Program-made: the position numbers and the translations under genes | NCBI RefSeq assembly: GCF_000423345.1 | Contig: NZ_AUHU01000016.1 | Span: 7,501 to 71,500, forward strand | From: Marinimicrobium agarilyticum DSM 16975 | GTDB lineage: Bacteria > Pseudomonadota > Gammaproteobacteria > Pseudomonadales > Cellvibrionaceae | DNA length: 64,000 nt | Direction of reading: 5' to 3' | Shown: one piece after another, positions 54,896 through 63,649 of the stretch | How the letters are laid out: each line of letters begins with the position of its first letter | Position numbering within the stretch: the first letter of the stretch is position 1 | Notes under the pieces: model-generated | The model's input: only the letters and a program-made list of their open reading frames with translations | What the model was told of the DNA's origin: nothing | Database searches by the model: none

Positions 54896-55843
54896 ATGCT
54901 AGCCACTATTATCAGCCACCCCAGCTGCCACCAGCATCGGATGCCGGAGGGCCACCCCGAGTGCCCGGAGCGCCTGGATGCCATCAACAACCGCCTACTC
55001 ACCAGCGGCGTGGACGGACTGGTGATGCACCGACAGGCACCGGCGGTTACCCGCGAGCAACTGTTACGTGTGCACGAGGCGGACTACCTGGACAGTCTGG
55101 AGCAAGCGTCGCCGAGCGAGGGCATTGTCGCTTTTGATACCGATGTGTACCTCTCACCGGGTACCTTGGAGGCCGCCCGTCATGCCGCTGGCGCCGCCGC
55201 GCACGGGGTGGATCTGGTCATGGCGGGCGAGACCGATGCGGTCTTCTGCAACGTTCGCCCACCCGGCCATCACGCCGAGCCGGACCGGGCCATGGGGTTT
55301 TGCCTGTACAACAACGTCGCCATCGCCGCCACCCATGCCCTGGAGCACCATGGCCTGGAGCGGGTCGCCATCGTGGACTTTGATGTCCACCACGGCAACG
55401 GCACCCAGACGATGTTTTATGACGAGCCTCGGGTGCTGTTTTGCTCCAGCTTTCAACACCCCTTCTACCCCGGCACGCCGGTGGATGTGAATGTCGAGCA
55501 CATCGTCAATGTGCCTCTGCCGGCCACTTGCACCAGCGATGAATTTCGCGCGGCCATTTCCGAGCGATGGCTGCCGGCGCTGGCCGAGTTCAAGCCGCAG
55601 TTGTTATTGATCTCCGCCGGGTTCGACGCTCACGAAGAAGACGACATGTCATCCATCGGGCTGACCGACCGGGATTATCAATGGGTGAGTGAGCAGTTAC
55701 GAACCCTCGTGGACGACAGCCGCGAGGGGGCCGATGCTTCACAGCATTGCCGAGGTATCGTCTCCACTCTGGAGGGGGGCTACAACCTGTCGGCCTTGGG
55801 ACGAAGCGCCGTGGCACACATCAAGGCATTAGCGAAGCTGTAA
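54896..55843 (+). CDS. Histone deacetylase family protein (AcuC/HDAH-like)
   Basis: A 315-residue zinc deacetylase of the arginase/HDAC fold. All active-site residues are visible: the His pair in RPPGHHAEPDRAMGFC, zinc ligands in VDFDVHHGNGTQTMFYD and SAGFDAHEEDDM, and the catalytic tyrosine in LEGGYNLSALG. The first ATG of the real gene (54896) follows AACGGAGG. Substrates may be acetyl-lysine proteins, acetylated polyamines or other acyl compounds. It converges on a Pat-type acetyltransferase gene with only 22 bases between. Confidence 0.92.
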   Translation: MLATIISHPSCHQHRMPEGHPECPERLDAINNRLLTSGVDGLVMHRQAPAVTREQLLRVHEADYLDSLEQASPSEGIVAFDTDVYLSPGTLEAARHAAGAAAHGVDLVMAGETDAVFCNVRPPGHHAEPDRAMGFCLYNNVAIAATHALEHHGLERVAIVDFDVHHGNGTQTMFYDEPRVLFCSSFQHPFYPGTPVDVNVEHIVNVPLPATCTSDEFRAAISERWLPALAEFKPQLLLISAGFDAHEEDDMSSIGLTDRDYQWVSEQLRTLVDDSREGADASQHCRGIVSTLEGGYNLSALGRSAVAHIKALAKL

Positions 55844-55865
55844 ATTGTGAGCACCGAGACGGCGC

Positions 55866-58328
55866 TCACAGCTCCAGCCGCATATCGATGACTTCCGCTT
55901 CGGGGTCATAACGCACCTGAAACCCGAGACTTCGGGCCAGGTTGGCCATGCCCCGGTTCTGGGGCATGGTGCAGCCAGCGAGATAACGGGTGCCGCTCTG
56001 GCGACAGTAATCGATCATCTTGCTCATCAGGATCCAGCCCAGGCCCTGCCCTTTCAGATCGCTGCGAATGGCAATGCCGAACTCGGCCTCCTGGTTGTCC
56101 GGGTCCATCTGGGCCTGCACCACGCCGAGGGTCACCTCCTCGCCCCGCTCGTCCCTTTCGGTCGCGATAAAGGCCATTTCCCGGTCGTAATCAATCTGGG
56201 TGACCCGCGCCATCTGCTCGTGGGAAAACTCAGAGACTTCCCCAAAATAGCGGTTGTAGCGATCTTCCTTACTGAGCGCGCGATCAAACGCCTGCTGCCG
56301 CGCTTCGTCTTCCGGACGGATCGGGCGCAAAAGCACCGACCGGCCGCCTTTAAGCTCCACTCGTTGTTCCAGTTCTTTGGGGTAGGGCCTAATCGCCAGC
56401 GGCAAGGCCTGCTCGGCGGGGGCCAGGCGAATGGATACATCCAGGGCGGTGTAAACGCCGCTGCGCATCACCACCGGGTTCAAGTCAAGCTCCGCCAGCT
56501 CGGGGTTGTCCACCACCAACTGGCTCACCTGACTCAACAACAGACACAGCGAATGTCGCTCCACGGGCTGGTGGCGCTCGCGGATCTTGCCCTCTGCCAG
56601 AGCCTGAATCACCAGGTAACGTGCCAGGGCCATATTCAACGGTGGCAAGGCGACGACCGCATTGCGCTGCCAATCCCAGACCGAACCGGCTTCCCCTAAA
56701 GCGATCACCGGACCGAACACCGGGTCCGGTCGGACCTGAATGCGCAGGGACAGCGCATCGCCCTGGTAATCCGACGTGCCGGCCTCGTCGGCGGGTGCGG
56801 CGTGAAGGCCATAAGGTTGCACCAGAGCCATCGCCGACGCACCGCCGAAGGTATCGTTTCCCGTCTCCAGTGCTTGCCGGATGATGTCCCTCGCCGTTTC
56901 CGGATGGTGCGGAATCAGTTCGCTGACCGAGTCAGGCGTTTCGGACAGTAGCTTCTGGTTTCGACGGTATTGTACCCGGTGCATAAACGCGGCTACCGCC
57001 CCTTCGGGCGTCCGGAAGGATGCAATCCCCCCCTCGGCAAAACGCTGACGCGCCGGGTAGGCCGACTCTTCCCCCATCCAGTTCACCAGCAGGTTGGGCT
57101 TGCGTCCGCGCTTGCTCTGCCAGACATCGATCACCGCCTCGGCATAGACCTCTCCCGGGTGCAGTGCTGAAGGCGCGTGCATCACCAGAATATTGTCCGA
57201 CTCGCCACTGTCGAGCAGCACTTGCAGCGCCGCCCGGTACAACTCCGGCGAGGCATCGCCCAACAGATTGACCGGGTTAGCGGCCCGCCCGCCGCTCGGA
57301 ATCAAGGGCCGCAATCGTGCCCGTGTCTCCTCGCTGAGCGGCGCCAGGTGGCCGCCTCGCTGTACCAGGGCATCCGCTGCCATGGCGGCCGGCCCGTTGC
57401 CGTTGCCCAGAATCAATAGCTGCTCTCCGCGAAGCTCGCGGCCATAGGCCAGCGTCTCCACCGCCGCGAACAGATCGCGCAGGTCCTGTACGCGCAACAT
57501 ACCGGCACGACGAAATGCAGCGTCATACACCAGATCCGCACCCCGCTGGTCGGCGGGCTGACGGCTGATGGCGGCGCTCACTTCCGCGGAGTTGCCCGCC
57601 TTGATCACCAGAATGGGCTTGCCGGAGGAGGCGGCCCGGGCGGCCGACATGAACGCTCGACCGTCCCGGATGTTGTCGATGTAAAGCAGAATGGCCCGGG
57701 TCTTCGGGTCACGGCCCAGGTAATCAATCAGCTCATCAAAATCCACATCGGCGCCGTCACCGAGCGCAATAAAGTGGGAAAAACCGATTTGCCGCCGCTT
57801 CGCCCAATCGAGAATCGTGACGCAGACGGCGGAGGATTGGGAGACAAACGCGACCTTGCCGGGCAGCGCTTGAGTGTGCGCATAGCTGGCGTTGAGGCCG
57901 ATACCCGGCACAAACAGACCCAGGCAGTTCGGCCCTAAGAGACGCACGCCCCAGTGCCGGGCGATGGCCAGCATCTGCTCCTGCAGGTTGGTGCCCTGGG
58001 CCGTGTGCAGCTCATCCAGCCCGGCGGCGATCACGATCACACTGCGCGTGCCCTTCTTGCCCAGCTGCTGAATCAGCGCCGGCACTCGGGCGGCACGGGT
58101 ACAGATGATAGCCAGATCCGGCACCTCCGGCAGGGCTTCTACCGAGCGGTAGGCGAGCACCCCGTTAACCGCCTGATACTTGGGCGTCACCGGCATAATG
58201 GGGCCGGCAAAGTTGCCCTGCAGCAAATTGCGCATGACCGCGTTGCCCGGGCGGTTGGGCTGGTTCGAGGCTCCGATCACCGCCACCGAGCGGGGGTTCA
58301 ACAACTGGTCGATCTGCTTCAGGCTCAT
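55866..58328 (-). CDS. Pat-type protein acetyltransferase (inactive acyl-CoA synthetase plus GNAT)
   Basis: An 820-residue fusion. Residues 1-450 resemble the CoA-binding and ligase subunits of ADP-forming acyl-CoA synthetase (SVAVIGASNQPNRPG, GPNCLGLF). Residues about 470-640 are the ATP-grasp-like part. Residues about 650-820 are a GNAT domain with the acetyl-CoA loop SDLKGQGLG. The catalytic histidine of active synthetases (SHTG motif) is replaced by SRQPAD near residue 255, as in Pat/YfiQ, which acetylates Acs and other proteins. The start at MSLKQIDQLL has a GGCGGAGA site. Confidence 0.9.
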   Translation of the reverse strand: MSLKQIDQLLNPRSVAVIGASNQPNRPGNAVMRNLLQGNFAGPIMPVTPKYQAVNGVLAYRSVEALPEVPDLAIICTRAARVPALIQQLGKKGTRSVIVIAAGLDELHTAQGTNLQEQMLAIARHWGVRLLGPNCLGLFVPGIGLNASYAHTQALPGKVAFVSQSSAVCVTILDWAKRRQIGFSHFIALGDGADVDFDELIDYLGRDPKTRAILLYIDNIRDGRAFMSAARAASSGKPILVIKAGNSAEVSAAISRQPADQRGADLVYDAAFRRAGMLRVQDLRDLFAAVETLAYGRELRGEQLLILGNGNGPAAMAADALVQRGGHLAPLSEETRARLRPLIPSGGRAANPVNLLGDASPELYRAALQVLLDSGESDNILVMHAPSALHPGEVYAEAVIDVWQSKRGRKPNLLVNWMGEESAYPARQRFAEGGIASFRTPEGAVAAFMHRVQYRRNQKLLSETPDSVSELIPHHPETARDIIRQALETGNDTFGGASAMALVQPYGLHAAPADEAGTSDYQGDALSLRIQVRPDPVFGPVIALGEAGSVWDWQRNAVVALPPLNMALARYLVIQALAEGKIRERHQPVERHSLCLLLSQVSQLVVDNPELAELDLNPVVMRSGVYTALDVSIRLAPAEQALPLAIRPYPKELEQRVELKGGRSVLLRPIRPEDEARQQAFDRALSKEDRYNRYFGEVSEFSHEQMARVTQIDYDREMAFIATERDERGEEVTLGVVQAQMDPDNQEAEFGIAIRSDLKGQGLGWILMSKMIDYCRQSGTRYLAGCTMPQNRGMANLARSLGFQVRYDPEAEVIDMRLEL

Positions 58329-58482
58329 GCAGTCTCCGCCGCCATCGTAAAACCTGATGATAGCAACTCTCCGCCACCGCGCGTAGGGCGGCTGGCAGAT
58401 TGCACAAAGAGCACCAGCGCCTTGCCCCCGCCGAGAAAACGGTGTGATACTGCCCCTTACACCGAAACCGACCAGGTGCGCC

Positions 58483-58962
58483 ATGACCGAGTCAGAGCAG
58501 GCCCTCGCCGCCCTTATCGAAAGCTGTCAGCCCCGGACAATCGCCGCCTTCGGCGATACCGGCCAACGCCTCGCCGAGCACTGGCAAGCCCAACACAGCG
58601 ACTGCCAGCTCACCCACCTCGCCCCCAGCGACACCACCCAAGGGTTGTCGCTGCCCGAGACCCAGGACCTGGCGCTGGTTACCGATGCGCTCGAGGAGCT
58701 TAGTCGCGCCCAGGGCCAGACGCTCATCGGGCAACTGCGCAACTACGGCACCCGACAGATTGCGGTACTGGTCGACAACCAGAGCGGCTGGACCTTGAGC
58801 GACTTCATCGGCTTGGGTTTCAAGCGCCAGGCGCGACTCGAGGAAGGCAGCAAGAAGCTGACGCTCTATACCTACAACATCAACAACTACAACCACAAAC
58901 GCACCTGGAACAACCCCAAGTACTGGGCCAACCCGGAAATGTGGGACAAGGCCCGTTGGTGA
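58483..58962 (+). CDS. DUF6231 family protein
   Basis: A 159-residue cytoplasmic protein: a Rossmann-like N-terminal half (RTIAAFGDTGQRLAEHW, LALVTDALEELSRAQGQ) and a C-terminal YTYNINNYNHKRTWNNPKYW tail characteristic of DUF6231. It is found next to Pat-type genes in relatives. Function unknown. Start at 58483; a longer frame overlaps the Pat gene upstream region. Confidence 0.82.
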   Translation: MTESEQALAALIESCQPRTIAAFGDTGQRLAEHWQAQHSDCQLTHLAPSDTTQGLSLPETQDLALVTDALEELSRAQGQTLIGQLRNYGTRQIAVLVDNQSGWTLSDFIGLGFKRQARLEEGSKKLTLYTYNINNYNHKRTWNNPKYWANPEMWDKARW

Positions 58963-59020
58963 GGTAACAGGCGCTGTCAATGGAAGAGTGTGACCAACTT
59001 CTCACCATTGCATCGATTTC

Positions 59021-59048
59021 TTGACTTTGTGAAATGGTCGGATAGCAT
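59021..59048 (+). promoter_or_regulatory. Possible promoter of the 59-63 kb island
   Basis: TTGACT (59021-59026), 16 bases, TAGCAT (59043-59048), about 124 bases before the first island gene. The -35 is good, the -10 fair. The rest of the 209-base gap 58963-59171 contains no gene. Confidence 0.4.
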
Positions 59049-59171
59049 CTCTTCAAGCTGTTTTCAGGCAGCCCCCTGAATTGAATGACCCGAGCAACAA
59101 GCGCTGCGCCAAGGCAACCCGGAAACTCCGGACAGGTGCAGCCGGACGCTCTTTGAAAAGGATTGAATGTT

Positions 59172-60347
59172 ATGAATGCCATCGAGTTCCCCGTTATCGC
59201 CGGCGGCCAAGCCGGAAAGACCGTTCGTTGCAACCCTGACCTGCTCCCCGCGTACCAAAGCCTCGTGGAGGCCGCCAACAGAGGAAACCACTGGGCGAGA
59301 ATCGCTATAAAAGAGCTCAGCGCTCTAACAACTGGTGTCATTGGGAAGGACAATATTTACGTCCACCCTCTGAGAAAATACAGCCAAGGGCTCCGCCATT
59401 ACCACGTCTTTCTCCCCGGCCTAAAAGCCGAAATCAGACACGATTCAAATGATCAGTTCAGGCTTATTGCCTTGACACTTGATGCGAACTACGAGAAGAC
59501 AAAACCGAATAATACCCCAGCACTCTATCGAGCGAGCGCTGTAAGGCGGCAATGGACGACGACCCCAGCCCCTGATAATCGCGTAAAAAACTTAAGAGAC
59601 CGCGTGGTAGCTATTGCAGACGCCGACGCTCACCCACAGAAAGCGGCAATAGTGGCCTCGGGGAGCGTTACCAATGCAAGCGAGGTTGGTGAGAGAACAT
59701 TGTATAGGGACGGCTTTGACCTACATTTCACGCCGGGAGCCAGTAGAATTGGAGGTTTGTTCAAATACGATGCAGCGAAAATAAAAGACACGCTGGGTTC
59801 CGCGATGATCTTGGCCCACTCTATGGCATCCGCCAAAGATATTGAAGGAGTTCAGTGGATTTCAGAGTTTGGGGGTTCCGCTGTTCTAACGCAGGCCATG
59901 AAGATTCTGGTAGACCGAGGTGTCAAGCTCAACAGTCATACCGCCTATTTGTACAGACCAAGAACCTCCCCTGGCGACGCAGTAAAACTAGCACACCAGT
60001 TAAATTTAACTCTCAACAAAAAATTTGCTGATGTTGGTTTAAGCCTGAGGGGAGGGCTTAGCCTCGCACGCGCTGCTGGAAGCAGAAAAGCCACTGAATC
60101 GGACTTCTACAACGGTTCTCAACATTTCGAGGACAGCTTACAGGGAGTTGGCAAAGTCGCCACAGCGGCTGGTCTAGCGGGCACGCTAATAGGTACGGGT
60201 GGCTCCGCTGCGCCGCTCGTGATAGCTATCTCAGGTGTTCTTACCCAGAGCTCATCTAGTGCGTCAACAATTCTAAACGCTTACCAGATGGGTAGAACCG
60301 TAATTAGCCCCACAGTCGCTCGCAAAAAACGGCTCTCGGAGGCCTAG
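59172..60347 (+). CDS. Unrecognised 391-residue protein heading the island (putative toxin/effector)
   Basis: Not assigned to any family. Residues about 20-115 give helix-helix then a beta-sheet (NHWARIAIKELSALTTG, GLRHYHVFLPGLKAEIRH, FRLIALTLDANY), faintly like RelE/YafO folds. Residues about 180-300 are mixed alpha/beta (KDTLGSAMILAHSMASAKD, WISEFGGSAVLTQAMKIL, HTAYLYRPRTSPGDAVKLAH). Residues about 325-375 are Gly/Ala/Ser-rich and hydrophobic (ATAAGLAGTLIGTGG), possibly membrane-active. No signal peptide. The start ATG is at 59172; a TTG three codons earlier is weaker. Codon use is more AT-rich than neighbours. It is followed after 9 bases by a tandem gene family, a layout typical of effector-immunity loci. 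Confidence 0.6.
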   Translation: MNAIEFPVIAGGQAGKTVRCNPDLLPAYQSLVEAANRGNHWARIAIKELSALTTGVIGKDNIYVHPLRKYSQGLRHYHVFLPGLKAEIRHDSNDQFRLIALTLDANYEKTKPNNTPALYRASAVRRQWTTTPAPDNRVKNLRDRVVAIADADAHPQKAAIVASGSVTNASEVGERTLYRDGFDLHFTPGASRIGGLFKYDAAKIKDTLGSAMILAHSMASAKDIEGVQWISEFGGSAVLTQAMKILVDRGVKLNSHTAYLYRPRTSPGDAVKLAHQLNLTLNKKFADVGLSLRGGLSLARAAGSRKATESDFYNGSQHFEDSLQGVGKVATAAGLAGTLIGTGGSAAPLVIAISGVLTQSSSSASTILNAYQMGRTVISPTVARKKRLSEA

Positions 60348-60356
60348 GAAACCAGT

Positions 60357-61238
60357 ATGTTACAAGCGCTCAAATATCTTCCCTACGGAACTCGCAGATC
60401 AGATAAGTACTGCAAACCTCAGGGTCCAAGCATTGAAGACGCTAAAAGCTACTCTTATATAGTGGCGGACAACGTGCTTTCTTTGAAAGCCCCCAAACAC
60501 CGCCCTATGGGAAACGTGCCCAAGCCTCTATTTTCTCGAGCTAAAGGGAACGAGCTTGAGTGGGGTTTTATGCCCCACTCAAAAGACGCCATGCCTGATC
60601 AGAGCTGGAGCTACCGTAGCCTTTTCTTTGCGCAATGGGCGTTCTGGGGCCCATGGCTGAGCGGCTGCAAAGCGGAGCTCTCTGCCTCAGTCAGCCTCCT
60701 CACTAGAAGCGAAGGAAATGAATACAAGCATTCATCGCTCTTTCATCCAAAGGTTTTTGAGAGTGCAATTGTAGACTTTTTAAACTCAAGCTATGGCCAC
60801 CTGGAAACCCAACTAGGGGAAGCTCTATACAAAGCACCGGTGAATTGGCACACGGGAAACAAAGGGGTGCTATCAGCGGGATTTGACATCATAAAAAACG
60901 AAACCAGTGGATCCTACGACGAACCGACTCGAGTTTACATCCTTCCTATTGCAGAAAATCACCTTGTTCTTGTGGAACTCCGAGAATACATATATAGCTG
61001 GAATGAAAATAATTTGCCCTCCTTCGACAGAGCGCCGATAGAGGCAGTAAAAGATAGTTTTGTGGACGGCCTATCGATTGAGCTTGGGCAAAAATCATTA
61101 AAGTCGTTAAATACAGCCAAACGAGAGTCAGACAGCTTTCAACTCACCGAAAATTTTGCCCCTTTAAAATGGCCGAATAAGACCACAAGCCCCGTTTCAG
61201 AAGAAGACTCACAGGGAGCGCGACTGCTATCGCTATAG
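60357..61238 (+). CDS. Tandem island family, copy 1 (putative immunity protein)
   Basis: A 293-residue protein homologous to the proteins at 61272 and 62661. Shared features: N-terminus MLQALKYLPYGTRRSDKYC, a LxAPKHRP segment, the core WAFWGPWLSGCKAE, SVSLLTRSEGNEY, FHPKVFESAI and the C-terminal HLVLVELREY...GQKSLKSL. No signal peptide or membrane helix, so cytoplasmic. It starts 9 bases after the upstream gene with AGGAAACC before the ATG, so the pair is probably coupled. Function unknown; immunity to the upstream protein is inference from layout. Confidence 0.6.
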   Translation: MLQALKYLPYGTRRSDKYCKPQGPSIEDAKSYSYIVADNVLSLKAPKHRPMGNVPKPLFSRAKGNELEWGFMPHSKDAMPDQSWSYRSLFFAQWAFWGPWLSGCKAELSASVSLLTRSEGNEYKHSSLFHPKVFESAIVDFLNSSYGHLETQLGEALYKAPVNWHTGNKGVLSAGFDIIKNETSGSYDEPTRVYILPIAENHLVLVELREYIYSWNENNLPSFDRAPIEAVKDSFVDGLSIELGQKSLKSLNTAKRESDSFQLTENFAPLKWPNKTTSPVSEEDSQGARLLSL

Positions 61239-61271
61239 AAAATCGGATCGAAATGTACATTACAGCGAAAA

Positions 61272-62135
61272 ATGATTAGCTTTATAAGAAATCTCCCTTT
61301 TTCGTTTCGAGAGCTCAAGCACCCATGCACTCTCGCTGGCCCTACGTTTTCCAAAGCAAAAACTGTGGAATTCAAGGCCGCGGGAGCTACAGTTTGTTTA
61401 AAATGCCCCAAGCACAACCATTTGACTCCGCACGCCACCGCGCCAGAGTCCCCCGTGGGCAACCTCGACCAAGTGCTCGATCGTGGAGGCCTTCAACGTT
61501 ACTACAAGACCGTCATGCCCAACCAAGAGTGGGCATGGGGGGAATACCTATCAAGAAGTTGGCCTTACTATGGCCCATGGTTTACAGGTTGCAGAGCGGT
61601 CGCTTCAATTTCGATCAGCGTCATAGGCCGCTCAGAGGGGAATGAACTAGAGGACGTTTCTTTTCTGCATCCGAAAGCATTCGAAGGAGCGCTAGCCAGC
61701 TACTTGACCGACCTATATGGGAATGACAGGACCGGCAACGGACGAGCCACACATAAAGGCCCAGTTAACTGGGAGCTTTACAACGGCCTCCCTGTATCTG
61801 CAGCGACTTTTGACCTATTTCGAGTAGGGGTAGGTGGACGCCTTCACAGCCCAATAAAGATGTTTTGCTTCCCAATCTCCGACAAGCATTTTGTAAAAGT
61901 GGAGTTCGAAGTTCGAAAACGTGCTCAAACAGCAGCGCAACTGAAGCTTATTGACACAACCCCCATTCACAATCTTATTACGCAGATTATTGAAAGTTTC
62001 AGCGTAAAACTCAGCGAGACGGGGCTGAAGAAGGTAGAAGAGGTTAGAAGGGAAAACCCAGAAAGTACCCTAGCAGAGCAGTTTCCTCCGCTAGATTGGT
62101 CACGCCCATCAACAGTTCAGAAGGCTAAGACTTAA
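61272..62135 (+). CDS. Tandem island family, copy 2
   Basis: A 287-residue paralog. It shares MISFIRNLPFSFRE at the start, CPKHN, WPYYGPWFTGCRAV, SISVIGRSEGNELE, LHPKAFEGALASYLTDLYG, KGPVNWELYNGLPVSA and the end KLSETGLKKVEE with its neighbours. Divergence from copy 1 is large, while the aromatic core and HPK-FE block are kept. 33 bases after copy 1. No family name recognised. The 230-base gap that follows (62136-62365) contains only a 7-bp inverted repeat and the ribosome site of the broken copy. Confidence 0.6.
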   Translation: MISFIRNLPFSFRELKHPCTLAGPTFSKAKTVEFKAAGATVCLKCPKHNHLTPHATAPESPVGNLDQVLDRGGLQRYYKTVMPNQEWAWGEYLSRSWPYYGPWFTGCRAVASISISVIGRSEGNELEDVSFLHPKAFEGALASYLTDLYGNDRTGNGRATHKGPVNWELYNGLPVSAATFDLFRVGVGGRLHSPIKMFCFPISDKHFVKVEFEVRKRAQTAAQLKLIDTTPIHNLITQIIESFSVKLSETGLKKVEEVRRENPESTLAEQFPPLDWSRPSTVQKAKT

Positions 62136-62365
62136 AGCACATCTGCTAAGCACCTGATCTACGCTCATAGAGCTGGAATTAGCCGTCAGAGCAGGTGTGC
62201 AGCGAGAAGCCTCCAACATCAAAAGTATAGTTTAAGGCGAGCAATCCCAGAATAGAGTTGCCGTGTCGGAAGGCAACGTACTGACAACGGTTTTGGCGGA
62301 TGTTTTCGGCCAAAATCTTCCCGTCTCCCTAGCTGCCATTCAGAGGACCCACTAGGAGCGCACAT

Positions 62366-62660
62366 ATGATTGACTGGCTTAAGTACTCTAGATTGAAGCT
62401 TCGCAGTGACGACAGCTACTGCCCCGTTAAAGGGCCGAACTTCGATAAAGCCAAGCCATGCTCTATTAGGCCGGGGACTGCATCGTGGATCTTACTCTTC
62501 CTCCGCAACAGTTCGTAAGGTTTAGCCGACACAAGTTGACCCAACCGACTGACTCTGAGCAATCGGAAAAACTTACTTGTGGCTCCCGCATTAGAACCTC
62601 CAGAAACGATACTGGGCTAGGGCTACGCGAGGCTGCCCCACGACACAAAAGCGTAACCTC
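62366..62660 (+). pseudogene. Tandem island family, copy 3, frameshifted and truncated
   Basis: ATG at 62366 behind TAGGAGCG gives MIDWLKYSRLKLRSDDSYC, clearly aligned with the other copies (PVKGPNFDKAKPC matches PGPEYSKRKTV). The frame is then lost at a GGGG run (62473-62476): one extra G would restore SIRPGDCIVDLTLPPQ, matching GGNIVSLDLPPH of the last copy. After that homology stops and the family core (WGPW, HPKAFE) is absent. It ends against the next copy's start. A genuine decayed gene, unless the G-run is a sequencing error; the truncation stands either way. Confidence 0.72.
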
Positions 62661-63551
62661 ATGCTTAACGCTCTAAAACATCTACCCTTCGCCTGGAGAG
62701 ATCGCGACGAATTCTGTACGCCTGGCCCGGAATACAGCAAGCGCAAAACAGTCGCATTCCTGGCCGGGGGGAACATCGTATCTCTGGATTTACCGCCACA
62801 CAGACCCGCCGACCGTAATATCTGTAGGGGTGAAACCCCCTCACGCACTATCGAACAGATCGAGCGTGGGGCGCCGGCATATCTGGAAAACAATCAGGGG
62901 TGGCAGACCACACCCGTATTGATAAGACGTTGGGCATTTTGGGGGCCCTGGCTCACAGGGCATAAAGGGGACCTGCACTTATCGGTTAGTGTTGTTAGTC
63001 GAGCTGATGAGCGGGACTACCCGAACGCCAACTTCTTCCATCCAAAAGCCTTTGAGTACGCACTAAGCTGCTATTTCACTGACTTTTATGGCACCCGGCG
63101 CACCACCAACAACCAGCCTCATTGGTCTGGTCCAATCAAGTGGAAAGTCCAAAACAGTCTCCCCATATTTAGTGCGACTTGCGAGCTAGAAAAGCACGCT
63201 CCTCCTTATGGCAAGGGCCTCAATAGACATTTTTTGCTTTTTCCGATTACACCAAAGCATTTCGTCACCGTCGTATTGATTGCCCGAATCAACAGTCGGG
63301 ACGGGAAAGGATACCCTCTGTTCGACACAACGCCCATCCTAAACCTTCGCGACGCAATCCTCCGCAGCGTGAAAGTGGAGCTTGGTGATAAAAGCAAAGA
63401 AACGATAAAAGCGCTTGAAGCAGACTATGGTGAACTGACGCTGACGGATGCTTTTGAACCAATGAACTGGGAGGCCGAGAAGGACCCGGAACCATCCGAG
63501 CCTCCTCAGCCAGAGAGCGGTTTAATGGGTATCGATTTTAACTACAGGTAG
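62661..63551 (+). CDS. Tandem island family, copy 4
   Basis: A 296-residue paralog. MLNALKHLPFAWRDRDEFC, IVSLDLPPHRPADRN, RRWAFWGPWLTGHKGDL, SVSVVSRADERDYP, FFHPKAFEYALSCYFTDFYG and PIKWKVQNSLPIFSA align with copies 1 and 2. It ends with an acidic, proline-rich tail (EKDPEPSEPPQPESG) absent from the others. No strong ribosome site precedes the ATG, but all copies align at the first residue, which supports the start. The 98-base gap after it has no gene. Confidence 0.6.
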   Translation: MLNALKHLPFAWRDRDEFCTPGPEYSKRKTVAFLAGGNIVSLDLPPHRPADRNICRGETPSRTIEQIERGAPAYLENNQGWQTTPVLIRRWAFWGPWLTGHKGDLHLSVSVVSRADERDYPNANFFHPKAFEYALSCYFTDFYGTRRTTNNQPHWSGPIKWKVQNSLPIFSATCELEKHAPPYGKGLNRHFLLFPITPKHFVTVVLIARINSRDGKGYPLFDTTPILNLRDAILRSVKVELGDKSKETIKALEADYGELTLTDAFEPMNWEAEKDPEPSEPPQPESGLMGIDFNYR

Positions 63552-63649
63552 CTCTTCAGAAACGGAGCTTTGCCTTGAGCTGACAGCGCCCAGATGACCA
63601 GCGGGAACTGTCAGCGTAAACTCAAAGCACCCATCCCCCCCTTTCCTTT

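Noticed and set aside
62291-62315. TTTTGGC / GCCAAAA inverted repeat as a terminator after island copy 2
   Set aside because: Only seven paired bases, an 11-base loop and no T-run; could be chance.
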